This document shows, in pieces, positions 60,362 to 64,000 of a stretch of DNA of 64,000 bases. The position numbers and the translations under genes are program-made. Origin of the DNA: Thermosediminibacter oceani DSM 16646 (GTDB taxonomy: Bacteria; Bacillota; Thermosediminibacteria; Thermosediminibacterales; Thermosediminibacteraceae). Location: positions 1,860,001-1,924,000 of the forward strand of contig NC_014377.1 in the NCBI RefSeq assembly GCF_000144645.1, written 5' to 3'. Under the pieces are notes generated by a model. It was not told where the DNA came from and searched no databases. It saw only the letters and a list, made by a program, of their open reading frames with translations. Position 1 is the stretch's first letter. Every line of letters starts with the position of its first letter.

Positions 60362-61597
60362 CTATCTACTCTCCGCTTCTTCCGGCTGTGGATGGTCAGG
60401 AAGAACCCTGACGGCCACCTTCACCACCTCCGGGTCGAACTGGGACCCCGCCCATTTTACGAGTTCCTCTTTTGCCTCCCAGCCACTTTTCTGCTTCTGG
60501 TAGGGCCTTGCTGAGGTCATGGCATCGAAGGCGTCGGCCACCGCCATTATGCGGGCACCCAGTTGGATGCCGTCCCTGGACAGGCCGTCGGGGTATCCGG
60601 AGCCGTCGTACTTCTCGTGGTGGTGTCCCGATATAGGTGCCAGATCCTTAAGGGCGCCTACCGTGCTCAATATCTCCATCGTATAGACCGGGTGCCTCTT
60701 CATTGTCTTGAACTCTTCCAGGGTAAGGCGCCCCGGCTTATCGAGTATTGCCCGGGGAATGGCCACCTTTCCCGCATCGTGCAGGTATGCAGCAAACTCG
60801 AGTTTTTCCACCTCACTATCGGCAAGGCCCAGGTTTTTGGCTATGAGGGACGTATAAAAGGCCACCCGGCTGGAATGGCCGGCGGTATATTCGTGTTTGG
60901 CGTCTATTACCCGTCCGAACACCTGTATAACCTTAGATATGTCCCTCTCGCAGTATCCGGTTTTGGTGGGCGGCATGCTTTCAACTATTTTGAACACCAT
61001 TTCTCCTATCTTCTGTTCATCTATGATCTCGTCGAAGAAATTGCCTTCCCCAAGAACTTCAACCATGACCTCATACATCAGGTCCGAAAACTCCCACCCT
61101 CTTCTGGCGGCAAGGAGTGTCTTCATACCGACGATGTCAAGGGGAGGTTTTACCCTGGAGAGCACGTCAAAGGTGTCACAGATCCTGAGAATCTGGCCTC
61201 CCAGGCTTATCCTGTCGCCGCAAATACCGCGCGGGTAACCGCTGCCGTCCCAGTGCTCGTGGTGGTCCAGGATCATATCCACCACACCTTTCAGCGGTTC
61301 GATCTCCCTCACTATTTCGGCCCCTTTGCGCGGATGGTTATAAATCACCGGATAGCGAAGGTGGTCATCCGGATTGGTATAGTGCACCATGTGGTCGGGC
61401 AGGGATATGGCTCCGATGTCGTGCAAAAGACCGGCGTAAAATATGTGGTTGGCGTATTCCGGCATTACCTTCCGGGCCATTTTCTCGGCCAACACACCTA
61501 CTCTCCAGGCGTGGTAGAGCTTCCGGTTCTCTTCCAGGTCCATCATCAAAGAGAGGGCGGTCATTAATTCGGTAAAAAGTTTATCCTTAATTTCCAT
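60362..61597 (-). CDS. Tandem HD-GYP domain protein (putative c-di-GMP phosphodiesterase)
   Basis: 411 residues with two HD-GYP-type domains and no sensor domain. The first (about 20-165) has LLHDIGAISLPDHM and DHHEHWDGSGYPRGICGDRI. The second (about 230-400) has AGHSSRVAFYTSLIAKNLGL, YLHDAGKVAIPRAILDKPG, GHHHEKYDGSGYPDGLSRDG and MAVADAFDAMTSARPYQKQK. HD, HH and D metal residues are retained in both. HD-GYP enzymes hydrolyse cyclic dinucleotides. ATG after GGAGG. It heads an operon with the C26 hydrolase and DppA. Confidence 0.93.
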   Translation of the reverse strand: MEIKDKLFTELMTALSLMMDLEENRKLYHAWRVGVLAEKMARKVMPEYANHIFYAGLLHDIGAISLPDHMVHYTNPDDHLRYPVIYNHPRKGAEIVREIEPLKGVVDMILDHHEHWDGSGYPRGICGDRISLGGQILRICDTFDVLSRVKPPLDIVGMKTLLAARRGWEFSDLMYEVMVEVLGEGNFFDEIIDEQKIGEMVFKIVESMPPTKTGYCERDISKVIQVFGRVIDAKHEYTAGHSSRVAFYTSLIAKNLGLADSEVEKLEFAAYLHDAGKVAIPRAILDKPGRLTLEEFKTMKRHPVYTMEILSTVGALKDLAPISGHHHEKYDGSGYPDGLSRDGIQLGARIMAVADAFDAMTSARPYQKQKSGWEAKEELVKWAGSQFDPEVVKVAVRVLPDHPQPEEAESR

Positions 61598-61669
61598 GCA
61601 AACCTCCGATGCGAAAAAGTATACAGTTAATGTATATATTCTAAAAAAAACTGAAATATCCTGCTTTAA

Positions 61670-61696
61670 AAAAACTAATAAGCCCGTTACGGGCTT
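61670..61696 (-). terminator. Terminator after mazF
   Basis: Reverse strand AAGCCCG-TAA-CGGGCTT followed by ATTAGTTTTTTT, 15 bp beyond the mazF stop. Confidence 0.85.
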
Positions 61697-61710
61697 CCTG
61701 AAATTGATAT

Positions 61711-62061
61711 TTAAAAGTCCACCAGTCCCAGGCTTATTTTCAGCGCTTCATCTACTCTTGCCATAATTTCCTGGTCTAGGTAAGCTATCTTCTCCCTCAA
61801 TCGCCTTTTGTCGATGGTCCTGAGCTGTTCTAAAAGAATGACCGAATCCTTTTCCAGGCCGTATTCTCCCCGCTTTAGCTCCACGTGGGTCGGCAGCTTG
61901 GCCTTGTCAATCTGGGACGTAATTGCAGCAACAATTACGGTAGGGCTGTACTTATTTCCCACGTCGTTTTGCACAACGAGGACGGGCCTTACACCGCCCT
62001 GTTCGGAACCCACAACCGGGTTTAAATCCGCATAGAACACATCTCCGCGCCTTACCAGCAC
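61711..62061 (-). CDS. mazF: mRNA interferase toxin MazF (EndoA/NdoA)
   Basis: Ribosome-independent endoribonuclease cutting mRNA at short sites. 116 residues from the GTG at 62061, which equals the Bacillus NdoA length and has GGAGAG about eight bases upstream; a GTG three codons earlier is an alternative. [20 protein letters not shown] is the N-terminal hallmark with catalytic Arg, [20 protein letters not shown] and VAAITSQ follow, with [13 protein letters not shown] near the end. It directly follows the antitoxin gene and lies downstream of alr, the same order as in Bacillus. Confidence 0.96.
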   Translation of the reverse strand: MLVRRGDVFYADLNPVVGSEQGGVRPVLVVQNDVGNKYSPTVIVAAITSQIDKAKLPTHVELKRGEYGLEKDSVILLEQLRTIDKRRLREKIAYLDQEIMARVDEALKISLGLVDF

Positions 62062-62062
62062 T

Positions 62063-62338
62063 TTAGTCACTCTCCGAAAGCCTTATCTCGTAAAGCGCAA
62101 GATCTCTGAAATCCTCGTTTATCCCGAATTCAGCGATCCTAAGGTTTATATCGGCCATTTCCTGGTAACCGTTTTTGAGCTGTTCTCTCATTCTTATCCT
62201 TTCCCTTTCTCTAATATATAATCTCATCGCATCCTGAATAAATTCGCTGCGGTTCTTTTTTTCCTTAGATATTATGCCATCCACCTGCTTTAACAGGCTA
62301 TCCGGTAAGCTGACGACTATCCTTTTTAACTCAGCCAC
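62063..62338 (-). CDS. Antitoxin MazE/EndoAI (ribbon-helix-helix)
   Basis: 91 residues from the GTG at 62338 after GGGGGG; the frame continues upstream to 62377 without a ribosome site. [20 protein letters not shown] is the ribbon-helix-helix DNA-binding part, [20 protein letters not shown] the second helix. The C-terminal part wraps the MazF toxin. It ends one base before the chosen mazF start, so the two are coupled. The RHH fold is the EndoAI type of Firmicutes rather than the E. coli AbrB-like MazE. Confidence 0.93.
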   Translation of the reverse strand: MAELKRIVVSLPDSLLKQVDGIISKEKKNRSEFIQDAMRLYIRERERIRMREQLKNGYQEMADINLRIAEFGINEDFRDLALYEIRLSESD

Positions 62339-62398
62339 AGCGGCACCCCCCAAAAAATAGTAACAAATCAGTATCATTATGTGAATCGCGTATGTAAA

Positions 62399-63574
<1,176 letters not shown>

Positions 63575-64000
63575 CCAAGCTTTCCCCCTCTAATACGTAT
63601 TTAAAAGCCTCATGGATATGATCTAAAATATCTCCCGCGATCAGGGGGATTTCTCCTTTTTCCCGGGCTGCCAGATCTCCGGCCAGGCCGTGCAGGTAAA
63701 CCCCTGCCGCGGCCGCCTCATGGCATTTTAGACCTCTTGCCGCAAGGGCAGCTATCATGCCGGTGAGCACGTCTCCGCTGCCGCCGGTAGCCATCCCGGG
63801 ATTCCCGGTGGGATTGATGCAGGTTGGATAATCCGGCGAAGCCACCAGAGTGCGGGCACCCTTTAAGACCGCGGTACACCCGAACCGGTCGCAGGCCTCT
63901 CGCACTGCATCCCACCTGTTCTCCTGCACCTTTTCGGCGGTTACCGAAAGCAATCTTCCCATTTCCCCCGGGTGCGGAGTAATCACTGCAGGAGCAACCG

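Overview
The window looks like a chromosomal segment of an anaerobic, spore-forming, probably thermophilic Firmicute of the Thermoanaerobacterales / Thermosediminibacterales type. The reasons are a CggR-type glycolytic regulator, sigma-54, a neelaredoxin-type superoxide reductase, a MazEF (EndoA) pair beside alanine racemase, S-layer-homology and copper-amine-oxidase-like surface domains, guanine and FMN riboswitches of the Gram-positive kind, strong GGAGG ribosome binding sites, frequent GTG/TTG starts, and small YjcZ-like spore proteins. The organism assignment is an inference from gene content. I found no tRNA, rRNA, CRISPR array or prophage.

1-8 kb: central glycolysis (gap, then a partial cggR) with a CggR operator upstream, rpoN, a YflT-like stress protein divergent from a Gln-rich protein, deoC, superoxide reductase, small unknown proteins, the decayed end of a carbohydrate-binding protein, and a tandem GNAT acetyltransferase. 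8-16.8 kb: a MacB-type ABC export operon (ATPase, FtsX permease, HlyD-like adaptor), an AbgT transporter with an M20 amidohydrolase, and a UgtP-like glycolipid glucosyltransferase. 16.8-26.7 kb: an AT-rich LacI-controlled sugar operon with an RbsABC-like importer, D-lyxose isomerase, xylulokinase-like FGGY kinase, PfkB kinase, class II aldolase and a DUF4432 epimerase-like protein.

26.8-44.4 kb: surface and housekeeping genes. They include a phosphodiester glycosidase with stalk domains, a roughly 0.36 kb tandem duplication carrying two tiny spore-type proteins and a copied gene end, a DUF362 ferredoxin, an NCS2 purine permease under a guanine riboswitch and two PurR boxes, a FliK-like/FlhB-like pair, an SLH protein, a PEP/pyruvate-binding protein, and DedA. 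The t6A genes follow, with tsaD convergent to tsaE-tsaB-rimI and a DnaA-box cluster between them, and then RibU under an FMN riboswitch. Two internally deleted IS3-family remnants each lie between the arms of a transcription terminator.

44.4-54.8 kb is the most interesting region: an AT-rich sigma-54-dependent operon. A LevR/DgaR-type activator lies next to a GG-N10-GC promoter and an inverted-repeat upstream site. The operon encodes a mannose-family PTS with two EIIA and two EIIB proteins, two 2-hydroxyacid dehydrogenases of unrelated families, a KDPG-type aldolase and a short 6-phosphogluconate dehydrogenase. I read it as a possible new route for a sugar acid, through 2-keto-gluconate-6-phosphate-like intermediates, into the pentose phosphate pool.

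54.9-64 kb: an orphan PqqD-like protein behind an OPT peptide transporter, an amidohydrolase, an operon of tandem HD-GYP protein, C26 glutamine-amidotransferase hydrolase and DppA D-aminopeptidase, then mazF-mazE-alr and the 3' part of nnrD. Peptide and amino-acid scavenging (AbgT/M20, OPT, DppA, C26 hydrolase) is a repeated theme.
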